NCBI RefSeq assembly: GCF_014646115.1
Contig: NZ_BMMV01000001.1
Location: 1-64,000 of the forward strand
Direction of reading: 5' to 3'
Origin: Streptomyces camponoticapitis
Lineage (GTDB): Bacteria > Actinomycetota > Actinomycetes > Streptomycetales > Streptomycetaceae
Length of the DNA stretch: 64,000 bases
Numbering within the stretch: position 1 is the stretch's first letter; every line of letters begins with the position of its first letter. Under the pieces are notes generated by a model. That model was not told the origin of the DNA, searched no databases, and was given only the letters and a program-made list of their open reading frames with translations. Position numbers and translations under genes: made by a program. Below, piece after piece: positions 20,644-29,960 of this stretch.

Positions 20644-21006
20644 TCAGTAGCCGGCGATGTTCGACGTCGCCTTCGCGGTCGCGGCGGAGTCCCCGGAGAA
20701 GCCGGCCGCCACGTCGACACCGTTGAGGGCCGCGTAGACCTCGTCCTCGGTGTTGCCCGCGGTGGTACGGGTCACCTGGATCGCTTCCTGGAAATTGAGC
20801 AGCATCTTCGCGATCCGGACCATGCCGGCGTTGATCTCGGCCTGCTTCGCGTCGAACGCGCTGGCGCCGATGCCCTTCCAAGCACCTTCCAGGCTGTCGA
20901 TGACGCCCTGGAGGTTCTTCAACTGCCCTTTGACGTCCTCGAACTTGATCGTGATCTCGTCCTGGAAGTCCTTGAGACTCTGATCGCCGACCTTCTGGAC
21001 TGCCAT
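20644..21006 (-). CDS. WXG100-family ESX substrate
   Basis: 120 aa with a clear WXG turn (AWKGIGASAFD, Trp near residue 43) between two amphipathic helices and a C-terminal extension ending in SNIAGY. It is the partner of the gene at 20253. It follows mycP (21088-22350) on the same strand with an 81-base gap holding a ribosome site (GGGAGACTG) and perhaps a promoter. The C-terminus lacks a textbook YxxxD/E, so export probably relies on the partner. Confidence 0.92.
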   Translation of the reverse strand: MAVQKVGDQSLKDFQDEITIKFEDVKGQLKNLQGVIDSLEGAWKGIGASAFDAKQAEINAGMVRIAKMLLNFQEAIQVTRTTAGNTEDEVYAALNGVDVAAGFSGDSAATAKATSNIAGY

Positions 21007-21087
21007 ATGTCAGTCTCCCTTTCGTCTGTGCTCGTTACTGCGTGGGTGCTTCGGTGAATGGTCTGAGTGACCGGGACGGGCCGGCGG

Positions 21088-22350
21088 TCAGGCACTGCGG
21101 CGTTTGCGTACGACGGCGAAGGCGCTCACGGCGAGTACGGCGACCAGCGCTGCTCCGCCGAGGATCAGACCCAGCCGGCCGTCGCCGCCGGTGTCCTCCG
21201 CCGCGTTGGCCTTGTCGGTGCCCTTCGCGCCGTCCGTGCCGTCCGCGCCAGGCTTGGGCGGGGAGGACGACGACTCGTCCGAAGGGGCGCCGGCCGTCGT
21301 CCTCTCGTTGGTCAGCGGGCTGACGTCCGGGTCGCCGGGCTTGCCGATCCCCCGGTTGATAGCGGCGTTGGGCCGCACGATCCCGTGCCCGAGGTAGTTA
21401 CTGACGGTGCCGGGCTTCCAGTCGTCGCCACGGCCCGCGGACTCGAACATGACCCGCAGGACCTGGTTCGCGGTCCAGTCGGGGTTGGCGGACCAGATGA
21501 GGGCGGCGGAGGCGGACGCGAGGGCGGTAGCGGCGCTGGTTCCACCGTCGCCGTCGCAGTACTTGGTGAAGGTCTCGTCGCACCAGGTCGGCATGTCACT
21601 GCCGGGGGCGGCGATGTCGACGAAGTCGCCGTGCTGGGAGTAGTCGGCAACCTGGCCCTCGGAGTCGGACGCCGCGACACCGACGACCTCCGGATAGTTG
21701 GCGGGGTACTCAGGCTTGTTGCTCTCCTGCGCACTGTTGCCCACTGCGGAGAAGAACAACTTTCCCTTCGCGTGCGCGTACTGAACCGCTTCCTTTTCCT
21801 TGGCGCTCACAAACTGATTGCTGACCGACATGCTGATGATCTGCGCGTCACTGTCGGCCGCCGCCCTGATAGCGACCGATTCATCCGACTCGTTCACCCC
21901 CTTCCCCTTGAATTTCTTGGTCGCGATACGCATAGGAATGATCTTTGCCCCAGGGGCCAGACCGCGCAGTCCGTCGCCTTGCCCCGTCCCCGCGATCAAC
22001 TCGGCCATTGTGGTTCCATGACCGGTGTAGTCGTCTGTCTCGTCTCCATCCGACTCTGTTGCGTCGAGTCCCTTGAGGATTTGACCCTTGAGTGAGGGAG
22101 TGGACGAGTTGACACCCGTGTCGATGACCGCGATCTTGATGCCCTCGCCGGTGGTGGACTTCCATACGTCCTCGATGTGCATGGCATCCAGGTACCACTG
22201 CTTCGACTGCGTGTCCGCAGCGACCGCCGCCGGAGCGGCATCCACCACGCCAATCACGGACGCTCCGAGCACGGCTACCGCGCAAAGCGGGCCACGCCGA
22301 AAGCCGTACGACCCGAATCGCTTCCGGACCTGGCTCTTCCCTGCCGTCAT
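21088..22350 (-). CDS. mycP: Mycosin, membrane-anchored subtilisin-like protease (MycP), first copy
   Basis: 420 aa. A signal sequence spans about residues 20-45 and a C-terminal membrane helix ends in RKRRSA. The subtilase triad is intact: Asp77 (AVIDTG), His111 (GHGTTMA) and Ser272 (GGTSAATA), with Asn205 for the oxyanion hole. Mycosins act on the outer face of the membrane and stabilise the ESX channel. It is 26 bases after the WXG-tail gene and just before the two WXG100 genes. The locus holds a second mycosin at 24807-26105. Confidence 0.93.
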   Translation of the reverse strand: MTAGKSQVRKRFGSYGFRRGPLCAVAVLGASVIGVVDAAPAAVAADTQSKQWYLDAMHIEDVWKSTTGEGIKIAVIDTGVNSSTPSLKGQILKGLDATESDGDETDDYTGHGTTMAELIAGTGQGDGLRGLAPGAKIIPMRIATKKFKGKGVNESDESVAIRAAADSDAQIISMSVSNQFVSAKEKEAVQYAHAKGKLFFSAVGNSAQESNKPEYPANYPEVVGVAASDSEGQVADYSQHGDFVDIAAPGSDMPTWCDETFTKYCDGDGGTSAATALASASAALIWSANPDWTANQVLRVMFESAGRGDDWKPGTVSNYLGHGIVRPNAAINRGIGKPGDPDVSPLTNERTTAGAPSDESSSSPPKPGADGTDGAKGTDKANAAEDTGGDGRLGLILGGAALVAVLAVSAFAVVRKRRSA

Positions 22351-22376
22351 CCCGACTTCCGAACCTTCCGCTGTGC

Positions 22377-24083
22377 CTATTCGATGACCGGCGGTACGGC
22401 ACCCTGGCGCCGCGCCGTCCGCGTTCCTGGGTCGTCCATCCGGTTGTCCGTACGTGGCTGTTCGGGACTCTCCCGCTCCTCGCCATCGGGCTGTCGGCCG
22501 CGTTGCTCGCCCGACAGCCCTGAGCCGCCAGTCGTGAACCCGCCGACGCCGGGCCTGGGAGGCGTACCACCACTCCTTGGCGTACCCACCACACCGTTGG
22601 AACCAGGGATGCCTCTCCCAGTCGGTCGCGCGGCTGACGAGGAACGATCCGGCGCTCCACCCTGGCCGCCGATGACGTTCCCGCGCGGAATGCGCGACCC
22701 AGAGGTGCCGGTGCCAGAGGCTCGCTGCTGCGGCGTCCCTCCAACGATGCCGTTGCCACGTCCCGCACGAGGTCCGGCCGACGTGCCCGAACCGGAACGC
22801 CCCGTCATGGGCCCTCCCGAGCTCGGCCGACCGACCATGGGGCTCCGCGTGCCACCCGCGCCACCGGTACGTCCCACGCCAGGACCCACGCCTGTCGGCC
22901 TGCCGACCGGGGACCTGTTCGCCCCCGTACCCGAGCTGTTGCCGCCTCCACCCATGACAGGCGGGCGCCCTACGGGCCCCGGACGACCACCGCCTCCCGT
23001 GCCCGTTCTCGCGTTGGCGCCCGGCCCAGGACCTCCGCCCCTGGGCACGGCCGAGGGCCCCTGCCGGGGGGAACCTCCGGGCCTCGTGGGGCCCGAATTG
23101 GGCCCCAGCGGGGGGACATACCCGTCTCCGGCTGGAGGCCCGCCATTCACCGGCAAAGGCTGGGCGGGACCAGGACTCGATGGGGTTGGCGGCAGCGTCG
23201 TAACGCTGTCGATCTCCATCGATGTACTCGGCGTGGGGGTTTCCGTCACCAAGTCATGAGCCCCGGCGCGGGGCGCGCCCTCCGGGGAGCTGACCGACCC
23301 CGGTCGTAGAGCTGACTGCCCATCAGCCTCACCGAGGCGATCGCCTCCGGGCACCGTGGTGTCCCGCGTAGCGAACTGTTCACCTCCCTGGGGCCGGGGC
23401 ACCGCCGTCGCCAGCATCTTCGGCAGCTCCGGCTCCTTCGCCCCCGCCAGCGACTGCTCCGACACCGCGTAGAACGACGCCAGGCGGTTCATCTGGTTGA
23501 TGGCCTCCTGGCGGTTCTCCTCCACCTGCACGGCCCGCTTGTACTCCGGGTTGTCGTCACGCTGTTCCGAGACCGGGAAGTCCTTCGGGCGCCTGGGGTC
23601 CGCACGGTTGTCGCGGGGCGGTTTGGCGCTGCGGACCGAGGTCAGGCCGCCGCCCGCGACCGTCATCTGGGTACCGACGACATTCGCGAAGGAGCCCAGG
23701 TCCCAGGCGTACCGCGCCAGTTCGCTGCCGTAGCGCTGGAACTCGGTGGCGGCCGCGCCGTGCCAGTCCGTGGCCTTGACGAAGTCGCTCAGCTCCTGCG
23801 CGGCCTTGTTGAGGCTCGTCTTGGCCTTTTCGAGGTTCTCGCCGGCCTTGACGAGATCCGAGGGCTTCGCACCGTCCAGCAGGTCGAGCATGTCGTTGAG
23901 TCCGCGCTCTTCGAAGCTCGTCCGGGAGAAGATCCCCCCGGGGTTGCCGAAGCCGATCCGGTCCATGGCCGTCGCGAAACGTTCCATGACGTCGGTCGCG
24001 CCGAACTGGGTCTCGATCTTCGCGGCGTCTTCGTTCTGTTGCTGCTCCTGGGGAGAGAGCGGCGGTTTCTTGTCCTCACTCAT
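22377..24083 (-). CDS. WXG-domain protein with long Gly/Pro/Arg-rich tail
   Basis: 568 aa. I start it at the ATG at 24083, 7 bases after the previous stop and with GGGGTGA upstream. Residues about 30-230 are helical and carry a WXG-like turn (DWHGAAATEF, about residue 109). From about residue 260 on the chain is low-complexity, made of Gly, Pro, Arg, Ser and Thr with repeated GRP/VGRP/GG units, and probably disordered. The build resembles PPE-like or EspB-like secreted proteins: an ordered helical head and a flexible tail. It lies in the esx-mycP unit, next to the 146-aa gene. Its role is unknown. Confidence 0.85.
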   Translation of the reverse strand: MSEDKKPPLSPQEQQQNEDAAKIETQFGATDVMERFATAMDRIGFGNPGGIFSRTSFEERGLNDMLDLLDGAKPSDLVKAGENLEKAKTSLNKAAQELSDFVKATDWHGAAATEFQRYGSELARYAWDLGSFANVVGTQMTVAGGGLTSVRSAKPPRDNRADPRRPKDFPVSEQRDDNPEYKRAVQVEENRQEAINQMNRLASFYAVSEQSLAGAKEPELPKMLATAVPRPQGGEQFATRDTTVPGGDRLGEADGQSALRPGSVSSPEGAPRAGAHDLVTETPTPSTSMEIDSVTTLPPTPSSPGPAQPLPVNGGPPAGDGYVPPLGPNSGPTRPGGSPRQGPSAVPRGGGPGPGANARTGTGGGGRPGPVGRPPVMGGGGNSSGTGANRSPVGRPTGVGPGVGRTGGAGGTRSPMVGRPSSGGPMTGRSGSGTSAGPRAGRGNGIVGGTPQQRASGTGTSGSRIPRGNVIGGQGGAPDRSSSAARPTGRGIPGSNGVVGTPRSGGTPPRPGVGGFTTGGSGLSGEQRGRQPDGEERESPEQPRTDNRMDDPGTRTARRQGAVPPVIE

Positions 24084-24090
24084 TTTTTCG

Positions 24091-24531
24091 TCACCCCAAG
24101 TCCTTCGTACCGCCGGTGGCGTCCTGGCGCGGCGCCTCGGGTGCCTCGCCCTTGTCGCGCCTCTGCTGCTTCTCGTGCGCCTCGCGCTGCTCGTCCAGCC
24201 GCGTCTGGATGGTGTGGAAGCGGTACCGCAGGTCGTCCTCGACGTTGTCGTAGCCGACATCGGCGGCGTGAACTCCGATGCTGAGCAGCTCTATCTGGTC
24301 GCCGAGGGACTTGGACAGGGAGATGAGGGACGTGTGCACCCGGTTGTACTGCGCCGAGAAGCCTTCGGCCTCGTCGAACTTGCCGGGGCCGCTGAACGAC
24401 GAACGGGGCACGCCCTGCGCCGCGATCTCCCCCGTGCCACCCGCGCCGGTCTCGAACTCCGAGAGCAGGGTCTTGATCTGACCCTGGAACTTTTTCAACG
24501 CCCCTACGCCGCGCTCGAGATCACTCGTCAT
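24091..24531 (-). CDS. ESX-associated helical protein with YxxxE motif
   Basis: 146 aa, ATG after GCGGGGGC. Long helices form the middle, followed by YDNVEDD, which matches the YxxxD/E type VII signal, and a charged Gln/Lys-rich tail. It is the first gene of the minus-strand unit leading to the WXG-tail protein, mycP and the two WXG100 genes. It could be a WXG100-like partner of the gene right after it, as in PE/PPE pairs; this is inference. Confidence 0.83.
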   Translation of the reverse strand: MTSDLERGVGALKKFQGQIKTLLSEFETGAGGTGEIAAQGVPRSSFSGPGKFDEAEGFSAQYNRVHTSLISLSKSLGDQIELLSIGVHAADVGYDNVEDDLRYRFHTIQTRLDEQREAHEKQQRRDKGEAPEAPRQDATGGTKDLG

Positions 24532-24658
24532 CGGAGCCCCCGCTCACGCCACCCACCGACTCAGGCACGATGCCCGTTCCTCCCCGTTTGCTTGAGCTGT
24601 CCGACGCGCGACCACCGCGGACCAGTTCTTCTACGTTCACTTGATGATCGCTCGTAAC

Positions 24659-24687
24659 ACCCTAACTACTCAGCTGTAGGACTCTAA
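24659..24687 (-). promoter_or_regulatory. Putative promoter of the esx/mycP unit
   Basis: The minus strand reads TTAGAG (24682-24687), 17 bases, TAGGGT (24659-24664), about 128 bases before the 146-aa gene. Spacing and -10 are good and the -35 is moderate. The -10 is followed by G, giving the heptamer seen at other promoters of the locus. Confidence 0.45.
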
Positions 24688-24806
24688 GTGCGTTATACGT
24701 CGCCCGACTTGGCCGACGCGACGCGCAACCACCCCTCAGCTTCCGTCTACGTCCGGGGCTCGGACTCGGCCCGCTCAGCGGCTCGGTCTCGTCGCGCTCG
24801 GCCCGC

Positions 24807-26105
24807 TCATCCGCTCTCCCCGACCCGCCGCGCCCGTCGGCGCGAATCGCGCAGGGCCACCGAACCGCCCGTGATCGCCGCCACCAGGACGGCGCCCCCG
24901 ACCACGACGTACGTCGCGAGCCGCGAATTGCGTTCGTCCGCCGTCTCCCCCAGGTGCACCTCAGCGGGTGTCGGCGCTTCGGCCCGTGTCACTCCTTCGT
25001 GTGCCACCGGTTTCTCGATCGGCTTGTCGTCCTCGGTAAGCGCGCGGACCGGGTCCACCACTCCCCAGCCGACGAGGCGGTCGCGGCCCGGGATCGAGCG
25101 CTCCGCCGTCTGCTGGATCTGGGCGACGATCTGTTCCTGGGTCCATGTGTCGTGCTTGCTCTTGATCAGAGCGGCGATTCCGGCGACGTACGGGGCGGAG
25201 AAGCTGGTGCCGTTGTCGGCGCAGTGGCCGCCGCCGGGGACGGTCGTGACCATGTCGACCCCCGGCGCCGCGATGCCGACGAACTCGCCCGACTGGGAGA
25301 ACGAGGCGCGTTCGTTGTTGCGGTCGGAGGCGGCCACGGCCAGCACGCCGTCGTACGAGGCGGGGTAGGTCTCCTTGACCTTGCCGTCCAGGCCGTCGTT
25401 GCCCGCCGAGGCGACGACCACGACCTCCGCCGCGAGGGCATCCTCCACCGCCTGCTTCAGTACCGGTGTCGGTTCGACGGCGTCCGCCGTGTCCTGGGAA
25501 ATGTTGATGATGTCGGCCTCTTGCTGGACCGCGTAGTCGATGGCGTCGGCGAGCGTCTCGGCGGTGCCGTTGCCGAACGCGTCGTTCTGCTGGATCGGAA
25601 TGATCGTGGCGTCGGGCGCGAGGCCGACGAAACCGGTCCCCTCGCCCGGGCGCGCGGCGATGATGCCGGCGACCTTCGTGCCGTGGCCCACCTCGTCGGT
25701 GGTGCCGTTGGAGGCGCCCCGTTCGAGCTTGTTCCCGTTGTCGTCCTCGGCGTCGGCGGGGAGCAGGTTACGGCCGCTCCCGGCGTCCACCGCCTTGGCG
25801 AGTTGCGGGTTCTTGGTGTCGACGCCGGTGTCGATGACGGCGACCTTCACGTCTTCGCCGGTGGACTGCTTCCACAGCTCGTCCAGCAGGACACGCTGCA
25901 ACGCCCACGGCCGGCCCTCGTACTTCTCGCCGGGGAAGGAGCACTGCCCCGTGTCCGCGGTCGCGACGGGCGCCGACACCGCCACGAGCGTGAGTGCGGC
26001 GGTGGCCAGGGCCGTCGTCGCCGCAGCCAACCGGTGGTACGTGGATGGGGAGTTGGGCGTACGGCTACGGGTGTGGGTCCGGCCGTCGGTGCGGGTGTAC
26101 GTCAT
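24807..26105 (-). CDS. mycP: Mycosin (MycP), second copy
   Basis: 432 aa from the ATG at 26105, 14 bases after the eccB stop; the longer frame upstream overlaps eccB and is rejected. A signal peptide spans about residues 22-50. The triad is Asp92 (AVIDTG), His141 (GHGTKVA) and Ser301 (NGTSFSAP), with Asn236 for the oxyanion hole. A C-terminal membrane helix (ATYVVVGGAVLVAAITGG) is followed by basic residues. It forms a unit with eccB, the usual neighbour of mycP. It is clearly diverged from the copy at 21088. Confidence 0.95.
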   Translation of the reverse strand: MTYTRTDGRTHTRSRTPNSPSTYHRLAAATTALATAALTLVAVSAPVATADTGQCSFPGEKYEGRPWALQRVLLDELWKQSTGEDVKVAVIDTGVDTKNPQLAKAVDAGSGRNLLPADAEDDNGNKLERGASNGTTDEVGHGTKVAGIIAARPGEGTGFVGLAPDATIIPIQQNDAFGNGTAETLADAIDYAVQQEADIINISQDTADAVEPTPVLKQAVEDALAAEVVVVASAGNDGLDGKVKETYPASYDGVLAVAASDRNNERASFSQSGEFVGIAAPGVDMVTTVPGGGHCADNGTSFSAPYVAGIAALIKSKHDTWTQEQIVAQIQQTAERSIPGRDRLVGWGVVDPVRALTEDDKPIEKPVAHEGVTRAEAPTPAEVHLGETADERNSRLATYVVVGGAVLVAAITGGSVALRDSRRRARRVGESG

Positions 26106-26119
26106 TGGCTGCCCCGCCC

Positions 26120-27646
26120 TCACGAACCCTGCGGCTGGCCCGCCGCGCCGGTCGAGAGTCTCGGCCCCGTCGGCAGGAACGAGGACCAGGCCGCGGGCAC
26201 CGGGGCGGCGTCCACGTTCTGGTAACCGAGCCTGTTCTGGGCCTTCCGCACCTCGGCCTGGCCGGCCTGCCTGTCCTTCTCCGAGCCCGATTCGCCGATC
26301 CCGGAGTCGTCCGTCGCGTTGTCGCCGTTGGACTGCATCGCGTACCGCAGGCCGGTGTCCGTGACCAGGAAGAGGAAGCCGGACTTGGTCGCGTCCCCCG
26401 TGAACTGGCGGAAGAGCTGGCCGGATCCGGGCGTGACGTACGCGCTCGTGGACCCGGTCGCCAGCGTCGCGGGGAAGCCTGTGCCGGCCCAGGTGCTGAG
26501 GGTGGTCTCGCCGCTGTCCGCGTCCACCTCGCGGAGCACGTTGCACACGGTGTTACGGCTTCCCTCCGACGTACTCGCGGCGTTGACGGCGTCGGGGCTG
26601 CTCTCGGGCCAGTCCTTGTCCTGCCCGAACGGGGCGCCGGGCCGGAACGTCGCGGCGCTGACCGACGTGGCCTCGCCGTCCTGGCCCACCTCGATCAGGT
26701 CACGGCTGCTGAGCAGCAGCTTCGCGGTGAAGTCGGAGACAGGGGCGACCCGCTCCTCCAGGACGACGTACTTCTGGTCCTTGGTCCCGTCCGTCGCCGT
26801 GAGGATGGTGCCGACCTTGTCGAGCGCGGGGTCCAGGTCACCCCCGACGCCCGCGTCGGCGCCGGGAACTCCGTCGATCTCGGGGAAGTCGACGCGGTCC
26901 CCCTTGTGCAGCGTGTCCAGCCACGCGGCGGAGACGCGCTGGGGCTTCAGGTCGTCGCCGACCAGCTGACGGAGGAGCAGTTCGTCCTCGGCGGTCTCGT
27001 ACGCCTTGCCCGTCCGGTCCACGATGTAGCGGGTCTCGTCGGGACCCTCCACGAACATCAGCTCGCCGCCGGTCAGCTGGTTCGCGCCCTCGGTCTTCTT
27101 CTGCTCGCGCCCCGCGAAGACGAACGCCGCCTTCTCTATGGCCCGGCCGCCCTCCCCGGGGCGCTCGCAGACCGCCCAGCGCTTCGCGGCGCCGGCCTCC
27201 TCGGCGTCGGGCAGCCGGTCGGGGGCGTAGGGGATGCCGAGGGTGGCGCCATGCGGGATCTTGCCGTTGTCCAGCACGGACTCGTCGACGTTGATGACCT
27301 TGCCCTTGTCCGGGTTCAGGAGGAGCTTGGCCGAGGACATGTTCAGGACCGGGTGGAGCTGGATCTTGTTGTCGGTCTTCAACACCACGTAACGGGTGGT
27401 GGACTTGCTCGCGATGATGACGTTCTCGCCCGGCGTGTCCCACTGCTTGGGCGCCACCGGCTTGAACATCCCCCAGGCGCCGAAGATCGCGAGGATGACC
27501 ACGGCGACGATCATCCCGGGGACCACTCCGCGCAGGGGGCGGGGCGCTCCCTCCTCGGAGCCGGTCGAGTTCGGCCGCACGAACTGCGCGATCAGTCTCC
27601 GCTTCGCGAAGGTGTAGGCGTTGAGTTCGTCCCGTCGTGATGCCAT
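26120..27646 (-). CDS. eccB: Type VII secretion protein EccB
   Basis: 508 aa from the ATG at 27646, starting MASRRDELNAYTFAKRRL, the typical EccB opening with a basic cytoplasmic start. One membrane helix lies at about residues 42-62 (GMIVAVVILAIFGAWGMF). A large extracytoplasmic domain follows, with two cysteines (AVCERP, TVCNVL) that can pair. EccB is a core part of the ESX membrane complex. Divergent from eccE across 181 bases that hold a palindrome. Confidence 0.94.
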   Translation of the reverse strand: MASRRDELNAYTFAKRRLIAQFVRPNSTGSEEGAPRPLRGVVPGMIVAVVILAIFGAWGMFKPVAPKQWDTPGENVIIASKSTTRYVVLKTDNKIQLHPVLNMSSAKLLLNPDKGKVINVDESVLDNGKIPHGATLGIPYAPDRLPDAEEAGAAKRWAVCERPGEGGRAIEKAAFVFAGREQKKTEGANQLTGGELMFVEGPDETRYIVDRTGKAYETAEDELLLRQLVGDDLKPQRVSAAWLDTLHKGDRVDFPEIDGVPGADAGVGGDLDPALDKVGTILTATDGTKDQKYVVLEERVAPVSDFTAKLLLSSRDLIEVGQDGEATSVSAATFRPGAPFGQDKDWPESSPDAVNAASTSEGSRNTVCNVLREVDADSGETTLSTWAGTGFPATLATGSTSAYVTPGSGQLFRQFTGDATKSGFLFLVTDTGLRYAMQSNGDNATDDSGIGESGSEKDRQAGQAEVRKAQNRLGYQNVDAAPVPAAWSSFLPTGPRLSTGAAGQPQGS

Positions 27647-27738
27647 CTGTCCGCTGTCCCTCTCCCCCACTGCGCGGCAGGCGCCCCGTGTCCACCGAGG
27701 GGCATGCCGTCGTTCCGGTCCCCCACTATGCACGCTGA

Positions 27739-27771
27739 CGATCACCCTTCACTGCTCAGGTAGGGTGATCG
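27739..27771. promoter_or_regulatory. 10-bp inverted repeat in the eccB/eccE divergent promoter
   Basis: CGATCACCCT (27739-27748) and AGGGTGATCG (27762-27771) are perfect inverted copies with a 13-base centre. The right arm contains TAGGGT (27761-27766), a likely eccE -10. The position suggests an operator controlling both eccE and eccB-mycP. Confidence 0.5.
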
Positions 27772-27827
27772 CCCGGTCAACTGCCCACAGGGATACGGCC
27801 ATTACGGACAGAGGGAGCAACGCGGGG

Positions 27828-29204
27828 ATGCGTACGGCGACGCGCGAGCGCAACGGGCGGACTTCCGGACTGGCCCCAGGCGCCTCACCGTCTTCCCGGC
27901 GGCAACGGGGCAACGGCCCCGGCGCCGGGGCCACGTTGACCTCTTCGCCCGTCACCGCCACGGCGCCACGTCCCGTCCCGGCGACGACCACGCTGCGGCC
28001 GCTCTCCCGCACCAGCCACGTCGGCCCCTTCCAACTAAGGCAGTTGGTGCTCGTCGAGGTCGCACTCGCGCTGGCCGCCGCGGGCGTCGCGCTCGGCGGG
28101 CTGTGGCTCGTCCCCACCGTCACGGTCGGCTGCGTGCTGGTGCTCTTCGCCGTCGTACGGCGCCGGGGCCACGCCGTCCAGGACTGGCTCGGGACCGTCC
28201 TCTCCCTCCGTGCGCGCGAGCGTGCCGCGGGGCCTGCCGCGTTGGACGTCGATCCGTCGCTGGCCCCGGTCGCGGAGAGTGTCCCGGCGCTGCGCCCGTA
28301 CACGTACGTCGACCGGGACCGCCGCACCGTCGGCATGGTCGGTGACGGGAGCTTCCTCACGGCGGTCGTACGGGTCGAGGCGAGCGGGTCCGCGCTGCGG
28401 CCCGCCTTCGGTGCGCGTGCGCTGCCGCTGTCGCTCCTGGGCGGGGCCCTGGAGGTCGACGACATCCGGCTGGAGTCGGTGCAGTTGGTGCAGCAGGTGC
28501 GTTCGGCGCCCGCGCCGCATCTGCCGCAGCAGTCGGTGGCGCGGCTCTCGTACGTCCCTCTTCAGGAGAAGACCGGCGCCCCGGCGCTGCGGCTGACATG
28601 GGTGGCGGTGAAGCTCGACCCCGAGCTGTGCCGGGAGGCGGTGGACGCGCGCGGGGGCGGTGTCGAGGGTGCGCAGCGTTGCCTCGTACGAGTGGCGGAC
28701 CATGTGGCGAGCCGGATCACCGGAGCGGGGTTCCGGGCGGTCGTGCTGGACCAGGAGGAGCTGAACTCCACCGTCGCGACGTCGGCCTGTGCCAGCCCCG
28801 TACAGGCCGCTCTCGCCGCCCGTCCCGACGCCGCTCCGTCGCGGCGTACGGCGGAGACGGCGCGCGTGTGGCGGTGCGACGACCGGTGGCACACGACGTA
28901 CGCGGTGGGCCGCTGGCCCGAGTTGGGGCGCGGTGCGGCTCCGCTGCCCAAGCTGGTGTCGCTGCTCACCGCCACCCCGGCGTACGCGACGACCTTCAGC
29001 CTCACTCTCCGGCCTGGTAACCGTCTGGGAGCCATGACGGTGCGGGGCCATGTACGGATCACGGGCGGCAGCGACACCGAACTGGTCGGCGTGCGGCGCC
29101 TGTTGGAGCAGGCGGCGCGGTCCGCGAAGGTCGGCCTCGTACGACTCGACCGGGAGCAACTGCCCGGCGCGTTGGCCACACTTCCGTTGGGAGGCGCCCG
29201 ATGA
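27828..29204 (+). CDS. eccE: Type VII secretion protein EccE
   Basis: 458 aa from the ATG at 27828 after GAGGGAG; the frame upstream overlaps the start of eccB and is unlikely. An Arg/Ser/Pro-rich start is followed by two membrane helices (about residues 70-105) and a soluble domain. The N-terminal hydrophobic pair, the length and the place in the locus match EccE, the outer-edge subunit of the ESX membrane complex. Its stop overlaps the next start by 4 bases (ATGA). Confidence 0.88.
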   Translation: MRTATRERNGRTSGLAPGASPSSRRQRGNGPGAGATLTSSPVTATAPRPVPATTTLRPLSRTSHVGPFQLRQLVLVEVALALAAAGVALGGLWLVPTVTVGCVLVLFAVVRRRGHAVQDWLGTVLSLRARERAAGPAALDVDPSLAPVAESVPALRPYTYVDRDRRTVGMVGDGSFLTAVVRVEASGSALRPAFGARALPLSLLGGALEVDDIRLESVQLVQQVRSAPAPHLPQQSVARLSYVPLQEKTGAPALRLTWVAVKLDPELCREAVDARGGGVEGAQRCLVRVADHVASRITGAGFRAVVLDQEELNSTVATSACASPVQAALAARPDAAPSRRTAETARVWRCDDRWHTTYAVGRWPELGRGAAPLPKLVSLLTATPAYATTFSLTLRPGNRLGAMTVRGHVRITGGSDTELVGVRRLLEQAARSAKVGLVRLDREQLPGALATLPLGGAR

Positions 29205-29899
29205 GCCGGCTGCGTACGCTGCTCGGCCCGCGGCACGCGGGGCACACGATGCCGGTCGATGAACTCGGCGCGCTCTCCCTGCCCGTCGGGGACGACGGTG
29301 TGGTGATCGGTGACGACGCGGAGGGGCACCCCCAGATGGTGGGGTTCCATCGCTCCGCGCCGTACGACGTCCTGCTGATCGGTGGCCTCTGGACCGCGCA
29401 GGTGATAGCCCTGCGCGCGGCGGGCACCGGAGCGCGCGTGGTCGTCGAGACCGGCCGCGCCCAGGCGTGGACGCTGCTCGCACAGGCCGCGGGCGCGGGC
29501 CTGGAGTGCATCACGCTGCACGACGTGGGGCGGGTACCGCCGCAGGGGGCGACGGTGGGCAGCCCCGTGGTGGTCGTACGGGACGCGGGCATGCGGCCGC
29601 CCCGTGGCCGTGTGGTGTCGGCTCCGTGGCAGTCGGTGCTGACGCTGCTGCCGTATCTGAGCCCCGTGGCCCCCCGGTTGATGCGGAACTCGACACTGGT
29701 GGGCGTACAGCGGGTGTCGCCGCGCGAGGCCGAACAGATCGGGCGGATCCTCGGTCTGTCGTCCGCGGAGAGTGACGCACTGCCGACGCTGGCCGACGGC
29801 GTCACCCTGTGGTGTGCCGGGCGTGAGCGTCACTGGGTGATGACGAGCCCCACGGATGCCGAGACGGGGCTGCTGGGCACGGCACGCAGGATGGACTGA
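29201..29899 (+). CDS. ESX-locus protein, translationally coupled to eccE
   Basis: 232 aa, start overlapping eccE (ATGA). There is no signal peptide and no convincing membrane helix. It has an alpha/beta pattern with hydrophobic strands (YDVLLIGGLWTAQV, GSPVVVVRDAG) that recalls a degenerate nucleotide-binding fold, but I see no P-loop. I recall a gene of this size in the same place in other Streptomyces ESX loci. Tight coupling suggests it works with EccE or the channel. Function unknown. Confidence 0.82.
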   Translation: MSRLRTLLGPRHAGHTMPVDELGALSLPVGDDGVVIGDDAEGHPQMVGFHRSAPYDVLLIGGLWTAQVIALRAAGTGARVVVETGRAQAWTLLAQAAGAGLECITLHDVGRVPPQGATVGSPVVVVRDAGMRPPRGRVVSAPWQSVLTLLPYLSPVAPRLMRNSTLVGVQRVSPREAEQIGRILGLSSAESDALPTLADGVTLWCAGRERHWVMTSPTDAETGLLGTARRMD

Positions 29900-29911
29900 T
29901 CTCACCTGCGG

Positions 29912-29934
29912 ATGGCCTGAGTCCGGGCCATTTT
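29912..29934 (+). terminator. Terminator of the eccE unit
   Basis: ATGGCC (29912-29917) pairs with GGCCAT (29926-29931) and is followed directly by more T residues. It is the only terminator in the window with a clear T run, 12 bases after the stop codon. Confidence 0.6.
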
Positions 29935-29960
29935 ACGGGGCGCGGGCCCTGCGGGGGTGA

